A stretch of DNA of 64,000 nt from Chitinophagaceae bacterium UBA4407 (GTDB lineage Bacteria; Bacteroidota; Bacteroidia; Chitinophagales; Chitinophagaceae): NCBI GenBank assembly GCA_002390845.1, contig DGQT01000001.1:124001-188000 (forward strand), written 5' to 3'. The notes below the pieces were generated by a model. That model was not told where the DNA came from. It was given only the letters and a program-made list of their open reading frames with translations, and made no database searches. A program made the translations under genes and the position numbers. Shown piece after piece: positions 1-7,313 of the stretch (within the stretch, counting starts at the first letter, position 1; each line of letters starts with the position of its first letter).

Positions 1-40
1 AGAAAAGCTTCATTCATATTTTTTTGCCGGGCTCATAAAG
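1..40 (+). repeat. Arm-repeat, outer half of a right arm (cut by window edge)
   Basis: The sequence reads AAGCTTCATTCATA, then GCCGGGCTCATAAA, which is the outer half of a right arm of the dispersed family described in the summary. The type-specific core lies outside the window. Confidence 0.75.
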
Positions 41-150
41 CCCTAAATATTAATCGAAATAAAAAATGAACCAGAAAAATTCCAGTTTCATCGAAACATT
101 TTAAATAAATTTAATGCTGCAACATTGAACAAACAATAACAAATCTGTAC

Positions 151-978
151 ATGAAAAAATTCTCTTCGTTACCAGTTATAGTAGTGCTGATTATTTTTTA
201 CGGCTGTACAAGTAAAAAACAAACCATTCATTTTGAACCTATCGGAGAAAATGAATTCAATTCTGTGGCAGATTCTTCATTTGCAGTACCCCACGGAAAA
301 ATATGGGAGGAAAGAAAAAAAATACATGATAGCTGTATGGGAAGTTCTTATGCTGCCAATGCAGTTTTCATGCGAACAAAAGATACATTCCTTATGGGCA
401 GCATTGTGAATATGAAAACAATGAAAATTGTAAAAAATTTTGATCCACGGTATGATGCCCAAAACTTTTTTTCATCTGCATTTACATTCACTACAAAGCC
501 ATGCTACGAAAAGCGACCATTGGATATTGGCATTGATTCGCTTATGAATAATCAGTTGCTGCTGAAGATTGATTCTTCCAATGAAAAGCTCAATACTGAA
601 TTGGCAGAGGCTATTAAAAATTCAGCGCATAATGAAATAGAAACCGGTTCATGGCTGAATATGGAGATTACCGATTTATTGGGGAAAATGCTGGATACAA
701 CTACAAATGCTGCTGCGCTTGAATATAAAGAACAACTCCTGAACCCTGATAATATGATCCTCGTAAGAAGCTCCAGTATTACAGAGGTTAGTTTTTATTT
801 TCATACAAACAGCCCAATTACACCTGATTTGAAAAACAAATTATTGAGTAAACCAGTTATAAACCCACAGCCAAATCTTAAGGTTCAATTCTTTTTTATT
901 GATGACAAAAGTTTCAAATTAACGATCAATGGATTTTTTCAGATCATTGGCCAGTTTATGAAATGTAAACTTGAATGA
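151..978 (+). CDS. Putative lipoprotein, function unknown
   Basis: A 275-residue protein. The N-terminus is a lipoprotein signal: two lysines, a hydrophobic run (residues 7-17), then a lipobox ending F-Y-G-C with the lipidated cysteine at position 19. It is therefore expected to be anchored in the inner or outer membrane. I recognise no domain in the mature part, which is mixed alpha/beta in character, with no repeats and no further membrane segment. The gene stands alone, between a right-arm repeat end upstream and a solo A-type right arm downstream, and it precedes a TonB-type outer-membrane gene. The ATG start fits the signal peptide. No function is assigned. Confidence 0.7.
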   Translation: MKKFSSLPVIVVLIIFYGCTSKKQTIHFEPIGENEFNSVADSSFAVPHGKIWEERKKIHDSCMGSSYAANAVFMRTKDTFLMGSIVNMKTMKIVKNFDPRYDAQNFFSSAFTFTTKPCYEKRPLDIGIDSLMNNQLLLKIDSSNEKLNTELAEAIKNSAHNEIETGSWLNMEITDLLGKMLDTTTNAAALEYKEQLLNPDNMILVRSSSITEVSFYFHTNSPITPDLKNKLLSKPVINPQPNLKVQFFFIDDKSFKLTINGFFQIIGQFMKCKLE

Positions 979-1008
979 TATCCCTGCGCTTGCTCATTAT
1001 TTTTCAGA

Positions 1009-1070
1009 ACGTACAATTGTGCGACGCAACCGGCGATGCTCATAGATCCTGTTGCCGGGCTCATAAATAA
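1009..1070 (+). repeat. Arm-repeat, solo right arm, type A
   Basis: It contains CGTACAATTGTGCGACGCAA followed by a GATGCTCATAGAT segment and GCCGGGCTCATAAA. No left arm precedes it, so it is a solo arm between the lipoprotein gene and the outer-membrane receptor gene. Confidence 0.8.
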
Positions 1071-1216
1071 TTTCATACTTAATATCGTTCATACGTTTAT
1101 ACTAACTTCTGTTTGTTTCATTCATTCTATTTATGCTTCCCTATTCTATTAAAGCATTTCGTCGCAACATTTGCTAAGATTGTCTCATTTGAAAATTATC
1201 ATCGAGCCTCATTAAA

Positions 1217-1224
1217 TATTTTTG
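1217..1224 (+). promoter_or_regulatory. Possible -7 box of the outer-membrane receptor gene
   Basis: TATTTTTG matches the Bacteroidota TAnnTTTG -7 consensus and lies 18 bases before the chosen ATG. No TTG is found at the usual -33 distance, so this is only a candidate. Confidence 0.35.
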
Positions 1225-1242
1225 TGCTGCAAAATAAATAAT

Positions 1243-3900
1243 ATGAAAAAGTTTTTACTGGCTATAGCAATCATCATTTCTGCCCAGGCAGCATTTGCAC
1301 AGTTTCCCGGTGCAGCGGGCGGCGCAGGAAAATCCGTACCCAATATGGGTCATGTGTATGGCAAGATCGTTGACAGTTTAGGCAAACCAATAAGTGATGT
1401 ATCTGTAGTGCTGTTGCAAAATAAATTTGATACTGTTACTAAAAGGAAAAAAGATATTTTGTTAAAAGCCATTATTACAAAAGCCAATGGTGAATTCAGT
1501 TTTGAGGAGCTGCCCATATTTGGGCCACTTAAAATGAAAATCAGCGCAACGGGTTTCAAACCTGTTGAACAAGCCGTTGCTTTTCAGATGAAGATGGATC
1601 CTAATGCAGCAAAACCAACCGGAGCAGCATCGGGTGATCCTGCCGCCGCTATGAGCGCAATGAGCGGTATGCTGAACGCATTTGATAAAGACCTGGGTAA
1701 AATAAAACTAACCAGCGATTCAAAAGAACTTGCTGCAGTAACAGTGGTTTCTGTTACACCACAAATGCGGTTGGATATTGATAAAAAAGTTTTTAATGTA
1801 GAAAAGAATATAGTAAGTGCAGGCGGTACAGCTTTAGATGTTATGCGTAACGTGCCATCTGTTAATGTGGATATTGATGGTAATGTTTCAGTACGCAACA
1901 GTACGCCAACTATTTTCGTTGATGGAAGGCCAACCACATTAACACTCGATCAAATTCCTGCAGATGCTATTGAAAGCGTAGAAGTAATTACCAACCCTTC
2001 TGCAAAGTATGATGCAAGCGGTGGCGGGGCAGGTATTTTAAATATTATATTAAAGAAGAACCGTAAAACTGGATATAACGGAAACTTAAGAGCAGGCGTT
2101 GATAAAAGAGGGGCGATGAATGGCGGTGGCGATTTTAGTATGCGCCAGGGCAAAATCAATTTATCTGCAAGTGTAATGGGTAACCAGAATAAAGGTGTTA
2201 CCACCGGCACAACAGACCGTTTAAATTTACTGGATACACCACAAACATCTGTTTTTCAGAATAACTACAATAAAACAAAAGGTGGATTTTTATTTGCCAA
2301 ACTGGGTATTGATTATTTTATTACAAACAAAACCACATTGTCTTTATCAGGTATAAGGGTACATGGAGAATTTAATCCTAATGAAGTTATTGGCATTACA
2401 ACCGATAGTCTTTTCAACGCAGGAAAAACATCCACATACAGCGACCGCACCACTACCGGCCACAGGCAGTTTGATGGTAAAGGACTTGTATTTGGTATGA
2501 AACATTTATTCACTAAAGAAGGTGAAGAATTAACTGCAGATGCGAATTATTTCGGTGGTAAAAATTTAAACAACTCTTTGTATACTACCAATTATTATTC
2601 AACTATATCCGGCGCTTTGGCAGGAACCGAATTACAAAAAGTATTGGGCGATGGCAGCGATAAAAACTTTACGTTTCAAACAGATTATACAAATCCGCTA
2701 ACCAAAAAAACAAAGCTTGAAACAGGTGCAAGGGTTGCCATCCGCAGCAGGGTAAACAATCAATACAATTATTTCTTTAACGATTCTGCAAACGATTATC
2801 TGCTCATACCTTCTGCTACCAGCAATTATAAAAATACTGACAATGTATATGCTGCTTATGCAAGTATTTCAAGTACTATAAAAGATTTTGGATACAAAGT
2901 TGGTTTGCGTGCTGAAAGTTCAGACTATGCAGGTACGCTAACAAACACAGGCGATAAATTCGCCAATAAGTATCCTGTAAGCTTGTTTCCTTCAGTATTC
3001 TTAAGTCAGAAATTAAAGAACAAACAAGAACTGCAAATTAGCTATACCCGCCGTATTAACAGGCCCAATTTTTTCCAGACAATTCCTTTTATAGATTACA
3101 CAGATAAACTGAATATTACGAAAGGTAATCCAGACCTTGTACCTGAGTTTACGCAGTCATTCGATTTCTCTTATCTTAAAACATTCACAGGCAACAATAC
3201 CTTACTGGCTTCATTGTATTACAGGCATAAAAAAGATTTAATTACACGGTACCTCGATCAGCAGATCGATCCCATTACTGGTGCAGAATATTTGGTGAAC
3301 ACTTATATTAATGCTAATTCAAGTTACTCAGCCGGTGCAGAAATTACCTCAACAAACTACCTGAAAAAATGGTGGGATATCTCTACCAATATCAATATTT
3401 ATAATTCAAAAATAAATACAGATAATATCGACGGCACTTCGCAAAACGCACTCTGGAGCTGGTTTGGCAAGTTCAACAGCAATTTTAAACTACCATCTAA
3501 ATTTACAGTACAGCTAACTACAATCTACCAGAGCAAAACCAATTTGCCAGTTAACAGCGGTGGTGGCGGGTTTGGCGGGCCTCCCGGTTTTGGCCAGGCG
3601 CAGAGTGCATCTCAAGGTTACATCAAACCTTTCTGGGGAATGGATATTGCTGTAAAGAAATCCTTCTTAAAGAACGATGCCGCTTCTGTTTCATTAAGTG
3701 TTAACGACATATTTGCCACCCGCAATACAAACCAGTATTCGCAAAGCGCTTATTTTATTCAGAACTACAACCGTATACGCGATCCGCAAATGTTCCGTTT
3801 AAATTTCAGTTATCGTTTTGGTAAAATGGATATCAGTTTATTCAAACGCAAAAATATGAATAGCTCCGGCACCCAGGATGCAATGCAGGGGGCACAATAA
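1243..3900 (+). CDS. TonB-dependent receptor-like outer-membrane beta-barrel protein
   Basis: An 885-residue outer-membrane protein. I chose the ATG at 1243, not the in-frame TTG 21 bases upstream, because it begins a clean signal peptide (MKKFLLAIAIIISAQAAFAQ). Residues about 35-95 look like a carboxypeptidase-regulatory (CarboxypepD_reg-like) beta-sandwich. Next comes a plug-type domain with the segments PTIFVDGRP and DAIESVEVITNPSAKYDA, then a long C-terminal barrel ending in an aromatic-rich strand (FRLNFSYRF) and a short tail. Gly/Pro-rich stretches occur near residues 25-35 and in a late loop (GGGGFGGPPGFG). It resembles the outer-membrane beta-barrel family found across Bacteroidota rather than a true SusC, and no SusD partner follows. 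It probably takes up a ligand with TonB energy. The ligand is unknown. Confidence 0.88.
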   Translation: MKKFLLAIAIIISAQAAFAQFPGAAGGAGKSVPNMGHVYGKIVDSLGKPISDVSVVLLQNKFDTVTKRKKDILLKAIITKANGEFSFEELPIFGPLKMKISATGFKPVEQAVAFQMKMDPNAAKPTGAASGDPAAAMSAMSGMLNAFDKDLGKIKLTSDSKELAAVTVVSVTPQMRLDIDKKVFNVEKNIVSAGGTALDVMRNVPSVNVDIDGNVSVRNSTPTIFVDGRPTTLTLDQIPADAIESVEVITNPSAKYDASGGGAGILNIILKKNRKTGYNGNLRAGVDKRGAMNGGGDFSMRQGKINLSASVMGNQNKGVTTGTTDRLNLLDTPQTSVFQNNYNKTKGGFLFAKLGIDYFITNKTTLSLSGIRVHGEFNPNEVIGITTDSLFNAGKTSTYSDRTTTGHRQFDGKGLVFGMKHLFTKEGEELTADANYFGGKNLNNSLYTTNYYSTISGALAGTELQKVLGDGSDKNFTFQTDYTNPLTKKTKLETGARVAIRSRVNNQYNYFFNDSANDYLLIPSATSNYKNTDNVYAAYASISSTIKDFGYKVGLRAESSDYAGTLTNTGDKFANKYPVSLFPSVFLSQKLKNKQELQISYTRRINRPNFFQTIPFIDYTDKLNITKGNPDLVPEFTQSFDFSYLKTFTGNNTLLASLYYRHKKDLITRYLDQQIDPITGAEYLVNTYINANSSYSAGAEITSTNYLKKWWDISTNINIYNSKINTDNIDGTSQNALWSWFGKFNSNFKLPSKFTVQLTTIYQSKTNLPVNSGGGGFGGPPGFGQAQSASQGYIKPFWGMDIAVKKSFLKNDAASVSLSVNDIFATRNTNQYSQSAYFIQNYNRIRDPQMFRLNFSYRFGKMDISLFKRKNMNSSGTQDAMQGAQ

Positions 3901-3918
3901 TAATCATGAGGGGTGGTT

Positions 3919-3962
3919 AAAAGCCGGTAAAGTTTGATAATTCAAACCCCGGCTTTTTTTTC
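3919..3962 (+). terminator. Rho-independent terminator of the receptor gene
   Basis: AAAAGCCGG pairs with CCGGCTTTT around an inner GTTTGA/TCAAAC stem, followed by a T-run. It starts 18 bases after the stop codon of the outer-membrane receptor gene. Confidence 0.85.
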
Positions 3963-3970
3963 CAGAATTT

Positions 3971-4072
3971 TTTTGGGCAGGCTTAAGTATATATTGAAGC
4001 TTTACTTGCCACGCTCGTTTCACAGTTCCTCTTTCATGGCATCATTTAAGCGAAGTCTGGCAGCTACCCTGA
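3971..4072 (-). repeat. Arm-repeat, solo left arm, type C
   Basis: A degraded GGGCAGGC start, TTGAAGCTTTACTTG, then the C core TTGCCACGCTCGTTTCACAG and the self-complementary return (CGAAGTCTGGCAG). It fills the first part of the 455-base space between the receptor terminator and the isomerase-like gene. Apart from one small possible reading frame (4128-4271), I see nothing in the rest of this space. Confidence 0.75.
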
Positions 4073-4127
4073 TTCATTTGCTGATCATACGCTTTAGTAA
4101 AGGCATGGTTATATAATAAAGCTTTAT

Positions 4128-4271
4128 TCAGCGCATAGCAATAAGAGCAATTGTTGCAATAGCAACAAGACCTAAGAAGAAGAAGGAAATAAGCTTAACT
4201 TCATTGTGAAAAAAAATAATAACAAACGGCACTTTAAACAGGAATAACTGATGCACTGTAACAAGATGCAT
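4128..4271 (-). CDS. Possible 47-residue membrane peptide (doubtful)
   Basis: A short reading frame on the minus strand begins with ATG at 4271 and ends at TGA (4128-4130). The translation is strongly hydrophobic at its end (FFFLGLVAIATIALIAMR), like a single membrane segment closed by an arginine. It lies in an otherwise empty intergenic space. No TAnnTTTG box is seen at a sensible distance, and the N-terminal part looks random. It could be a real small membrane protein, a gene remnant, or chance in AT-rich DNA. Confidence 0.22.
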   Translation of the reverse strand: MHLVTVHQLFLFKVPFVIIFFHNEVKLISFFFLGLVAIATIALIAMR

Positions 4272-4355
4272 TAGCTTTAAAACACAAACCAATTCTTTGC
4301 TCGCAAGAGCTATAATTCACGTTAATTCCTTCTAAAAAAATTAAAACGATTGCTT

Positions 4356-5270
4356 ATGTACAACAGGAGAAAATTCCTACAAAACTCAGGAGCTTTGGCA
4401 CTCGGAGGCTTAGCGCTATCCGGCAATGCAAAAGCATTTTTCGAGAAGAAAAAAATGCATGCAGCCGGTGTGCAGTTGTTTACTTTTTTCAGCTCAATTG
4501 ATGATGACGTAGAAGGAACGCTGAAAAAAATTGCAGCCGTTGGATACACAGAAATTGAATCTGCTTTTAGCAAGAAAGGCGGCTACTACGGTATGAAACC
4601 AAAAGAGTTTGCAACCTTTTCCAAAAATCTCGGACTAGCATGGAAATCGCATCATGTATTGGGTGCCCCGTTTAAAATGCCTGCCAATGCAAAACCCATT
4701 CTCGATGCAGATGGCAAACCTATTTCCATTCCACCAATGCCAAGCCTTAGAGATAATATGCAGGAACTTGTTGATAGTGCAGCAGAAGGAGGCGTTGAAT
4801 TTTTAGTTTGTGCAAATACACCCATTGGAACACTCGATGAAATAAAAGCATCTATTGAAGTTTTAAATAAAACTGATGAGGCTTGCAAAAAAGCAGGTAT
4901 TGGCTTCGCTTATCACAATCACGATGCTGAATTTCATGCTGTAGAAGGCCAGGTGCCTTACGAAATGATGCTTACACAAACCAAAATGAAATTAGAACTT
5001 GATCTTGCATGGGCAACCAAAGGCGGCAAAGACCCTGTTGAATTGTTCAAACAGAACCCAGGGCGTTTTCCTTTGTGGCATGTAAAAGACCTTGATGCAT
5101 CCATGGAAAAAATTCTACCATTAGGCCAGGGCACCATTGATTATAAACGCATTTTCGATGCAGCAAAAACTGCCGGCATGAAGCATTTTTTTATTGAGCA
5201 CGATTTTCCGCAGGATGCAGTTGGCAGCATTACCGAAAGCTTTAAATATCTCACCAGGGTGCTGGGATAA
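4356..5270 (+). CDS. Sugar phosphate isomerase/epimerase-like TIM-barrel protein, exported
   Basis: A 304-residue protein of the xylose isomerase-like TIM-barrel superfamily (AP_endonuc_2 type). I take the ATG at 4356 rather than the TTG two codons earlier. The start NRRKFLQNSGALALGGLAL has the twin-arginine pattern, so export by Tat to the periplasm is likely. Barrel-strand motifs with probable metal ligands are visible: GVQLFTF near the start, AYHNHDAEF, KLELDLAWA and WHVKDLD. Proteins like this convert or bind sugars or inositols in many Bacteroidota catabolic loci. The exact substrate is unknown. It starts a + strand run of esterase and glycosidase genes, but each gene is separated from the next by a repeat element, so it may not share one transcript with them. 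Confidence 0.8.
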   Translation: MYNRRKFLQNSGALALGGLALSGNAKAFFEKKKMHAAGVQLFTFFSSIDDDVEGTLKKIAAVGYTEIESAFSKKGGYYGMKPKEFATFSKNLGLAWKSHHVLGAPFKMPANAKPILDADGKPISIPPMPSLRDNMQELVDSAAEGGVEFLVCANTPIGTLDEIKASIEVLNKTDEACKKAGIGFAYHNHDAEFHAVEGQVPYEMMLTQTKMKLELDLAWATKGGKDPVELFKQNPGRFPLWHVKDLDASMEKILPLGQGTIDYKRIFDAAKTAGMKHFFIEHDFPQDAVGSITESFKYLTRVLG

Positions 5271-5299
5271 TTGGAATATTATTATGTACCAAACAGTAG

Positions 5300-5520
5300 A
5301 TCTTTAATGAAGCATTGTTGCGTCGCACTCTTGTGCTGTATAACATCGTGCGTCTTTGCGAGGAGGAACGACGAAGCAATCTGTGTGTATAAAATTGCAA
5401 GAGGTTAATTAGGCAGTTCACAGATTGCTTCGTTCCTCTCAATGACGAGAAGAATTTCCAAACGTACAAGTGTGCGACGCAACGATGCTTCATAGATATT
5501 CAAAAGCCGGGTTCATAAAG
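5300..5520. repeat. Arm-repeat, full element, types A/A
   Basis: The left arm (about 5301-5338) has TTAATGAAGCATTGTTGCGT then CGCACTCTTGTGC. The right arm (5461-5520) has CGTACAAGTGTGCGACGCAA, a GATGCTTCATAGATATT segment and GCCGGGTTCATAAA. The arms are inverted copies of each other. The core holds a second, unrelated inverted repeat. The element ends 23 bases before the next start codon. Confidence 0.88.
5351..5450. repeat. Nested inverted repeat of the GCGAGGAACGAAGCAATC type
   Basis: The left half, GAGGAACGACGAAGCAATCT (from 5363), is mirrored by AGATTGCTTCGTTCCTCTC (to 5440), flanked by CGTCTTTGCGAGG and CTCAATGACGAG. Repeats of this sequence are common in many bacterial genomes. Here one sits inside the arm-repeat element. 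Confidence 0.85.
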
Positions 5521-5543
5521 CCTTATTTATAAATTTCGCCATC

Positions 5544-7100
5544 ATGAAAATATTTTTATCTCTTGTACTTTCCTTTTGCACGGTTATTTTTTTGTTCGCG
5601 TTTTCCACGCATGATAATGGTACTGTAAAAGTAACCGGTGGTACTATCTCCGGTACAAAAAGTAAAGATGGGGAGATCCGTATTTTTAAAGGCATTCCAT
5701 TTGCCGCACCACCCGTTGGTGATCTCAGATGGAAAGCGCCGCAGCCTGTTATTCCATGGACCGGCACAAAAAAATGCGATGCATTCGCAGCGAGCCCCAT
5801 GCAAAACAGTCCAGCCCCTTTCAGTATGTGGACAGAAGAATTTCTTATTCCCAAAGAACCAATCAGCGAAGATTGTTTGTACCTGAATGTTTGGACAAAA
5901 GCCACAACCGCAAAAGAAAAAAGGCCTGTGATTGTATGGATTTACGGTGGTGGTTTTAGCAGTGGTGGCAGTGGCTGCGCAATCTATGATGGTGAGGCAA
6001 TGTCAAAAAAAGGAATCGTGTTTGTAAGCATCAATTATCGAGTAGGTGTTTTTGGTTTTTTCGCACATCCTGAACTTACAAAAGAATCGTCCAATAATGC
6101 TTCGGGCAACTACGGATTAATGGATCAGGTTGCTGCGCTGCAATGGGTGAAAAAAAATATTGAGGCATTTGGCGGCGATCCTGATAACGTAACCATTGCA
6201 GGGCAATCTGCCGGTTCAATGAGTGTAAATTGTTTAGTGGCTTCGCCATTGGCAAAAGGTTTGTTTCAAAGGGCAATTGCAGAGAGCGGTGCCAGTTTTG
6301 TTTCAAGCCCGTTTCGTGGCAGTACTAGATTACAACAATCAGAAGCAGCAGGGGTAAAAGTTGCAGCATCATTAAATGCTTCATCTCTAAAAGAATTACG
6401 CAATATAACGGCTGAAGAATTACTCCAAAAAGCACAGGGCACAGGCCCTATAGTTGATGGTTATGTTTTGCCGGAATCTATTGCAAACATTTTTGCTGCA
6501 GGTAAACAAAATGATGTGCCGGTTCTTACTGGTTGGAATCTTGATGACGGCTTACTTTTTGGCCCGCTTAAGAATGCCGATGAATGGAAAAAACAAGCAG
6601 AGCAGCAGTTTGGTAAAGATGCCACTACCTTTTTAGAATACTACCCGGCATCAACTGATGCTGAAGCAGCCGCATCGCAATATGCAAATTCACGTGATAT
6701 GATTTTCGGCGTACAGAATTATACATGGGCCAACGTGCAAACTACCACCGGCAAGTCGAATGTATATGTTTATAATTTCACGCGCAAAGTGCCTGCTACC
6801 GGCGAGTATATAAAGTATGGCGCCTTTCACACAGGCGAAGTTGCTTATGCTTACGGCAATTTAAAATTCCTGAACAACCGCCCTTTTGTACAGGAAGATT
6901 ATGATCTTGAAAATGCAATGTCAACGTACTGGGCAAACTTTGCAGCAACCGGTAACCCCAATAGTGCAGGGCTTCCGGAATGGCCAATTTACAATAAAAA
7001 TACCAGCGTGGTACTGCTGCTTGGCAATACGATATCGGCACAAAAATTACCAACAAAAAAAGCATTGGATTTTCTATACAATGAGATGAAAGAAAAATAA
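5544..7100 (+). CDS. Type-B carboxylesterase, secreted
   Basis: A 518-residue alpha/beta hydrolase of the carboxylesterase type B family, which hydrolyses carboxylic esters. The signal peptide is MKIFLSLVLSFCTVIFLFAF. Family landmarks appear in order: FKGIPFAAPPVGDLRWKAPQ, SEDCLYLNVW, the oxyanion-hole segment YGGGFSSGG, and the nucleophile elbow GQSAGS with Ser222 (GESAG is more usual). The acid is probably Asp335 in NLDDG, and the base His429 in FHTGEVAYAYG. The length is typical. A second enzyme of the same family lies at 11378-13000, with a GH3 glycosidase and a DUF1593 protein between them, so removal of ester groups from plant-type glycans or glycosides is plausible. The substrate cannot be read from the sequence. 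Confidence 0.9.
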   Translation: MKIFLSLVLSFCTVIFLFAFSTHDNGTVKVTGGTISGTKSKDGEIRIFKGIPFAAPPVGDLRWKAPQPVIPWTGTKKCDAFAASPMQNSPAPFSMWTEEFLIPKEPISEDCLYLNVWTKATTAKEKRPVIVWIYGGGFSSGGSGCAIYDGEAMSKKGIVFVSINYRVGVFGFFAHPELTKESSNNASGNYGLMDQVAALQWVKKNIEAFGGDPDNVTIAGQSAGSMSVNCLVASPLAKGLFQRAIAESGASFVSSPFRGSTRLQQSEAAGVKVAASLNASSLKELRNITAEELLQKAQGTGPIVDGYVLPESIANIFAAGKQNDVPVLTGWNLDDGLLFGPLKNADEWKKQAEQQFGKDATTFLEYYPASTDAEAAASQYANSRDMIFGVQNYTWANVQTTTGKSNVYVYNFTRKVPATGEYIKYGAFHTGEVAYAYGNLKFLNNRPFVQEDYDLENAMSTYWANFAATGNPNSAGLPEWPIYNKNTSVVLLLGNTISAQKLPTKKALDFLYNEMKEK

Positions 7101-7130
7101 TATGAATTTGCACTGTTGCTTTTCGGATAA

Positions 7131-7280
7131 TTTTTTGAACCGAACAATATTGCTACTATGAAGCTTTGGTTGTGTCACTCACTTGTACGCTTTGTTCATT
7201 GTTCAGCAAAGTGCAGAAAGTACAAGTGAGTGACACAACAGTCGATGCCATAAAAAAACAAAAGCTGGTATTATAAAAAA
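7131..7280. repeat. Arm-repeat, full short element, types B/B
   Basis: The left arm (7131-7190) has ATTGCTACTATGAAGCTTTG then TTGTGTCACTCACTTGTACG. The right arm (about 7218-7275) has GTACAAGTGAGTGACACAAC and ends in AGCTGGTATTATAAAAA. The core is only about 28 bases, making this the shortest complete example and the clearest view of the B arms. Confidence 0.88.
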
Positions 7281-7313
7281 TATTACAATTAGTAATGCCT
7301 CAATAATTCCATT

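Noticed and set aside
1243..3900. SusC-type nutrient receptor
   Set aside because: At 885 residues with no SusD-like gene next to it and a different barrel type, a general TonB-type or outer-membrane barrel label is safer.
3934..4116. A 60-codon open frame over the C-type arm
   Set aside because: It is a translation of the repeat itself (GRLKYILKLYLPRSFHSSSF); a very similar frame appears over the C arm at 33893-34135, so it reflects the repeat and not a gene.
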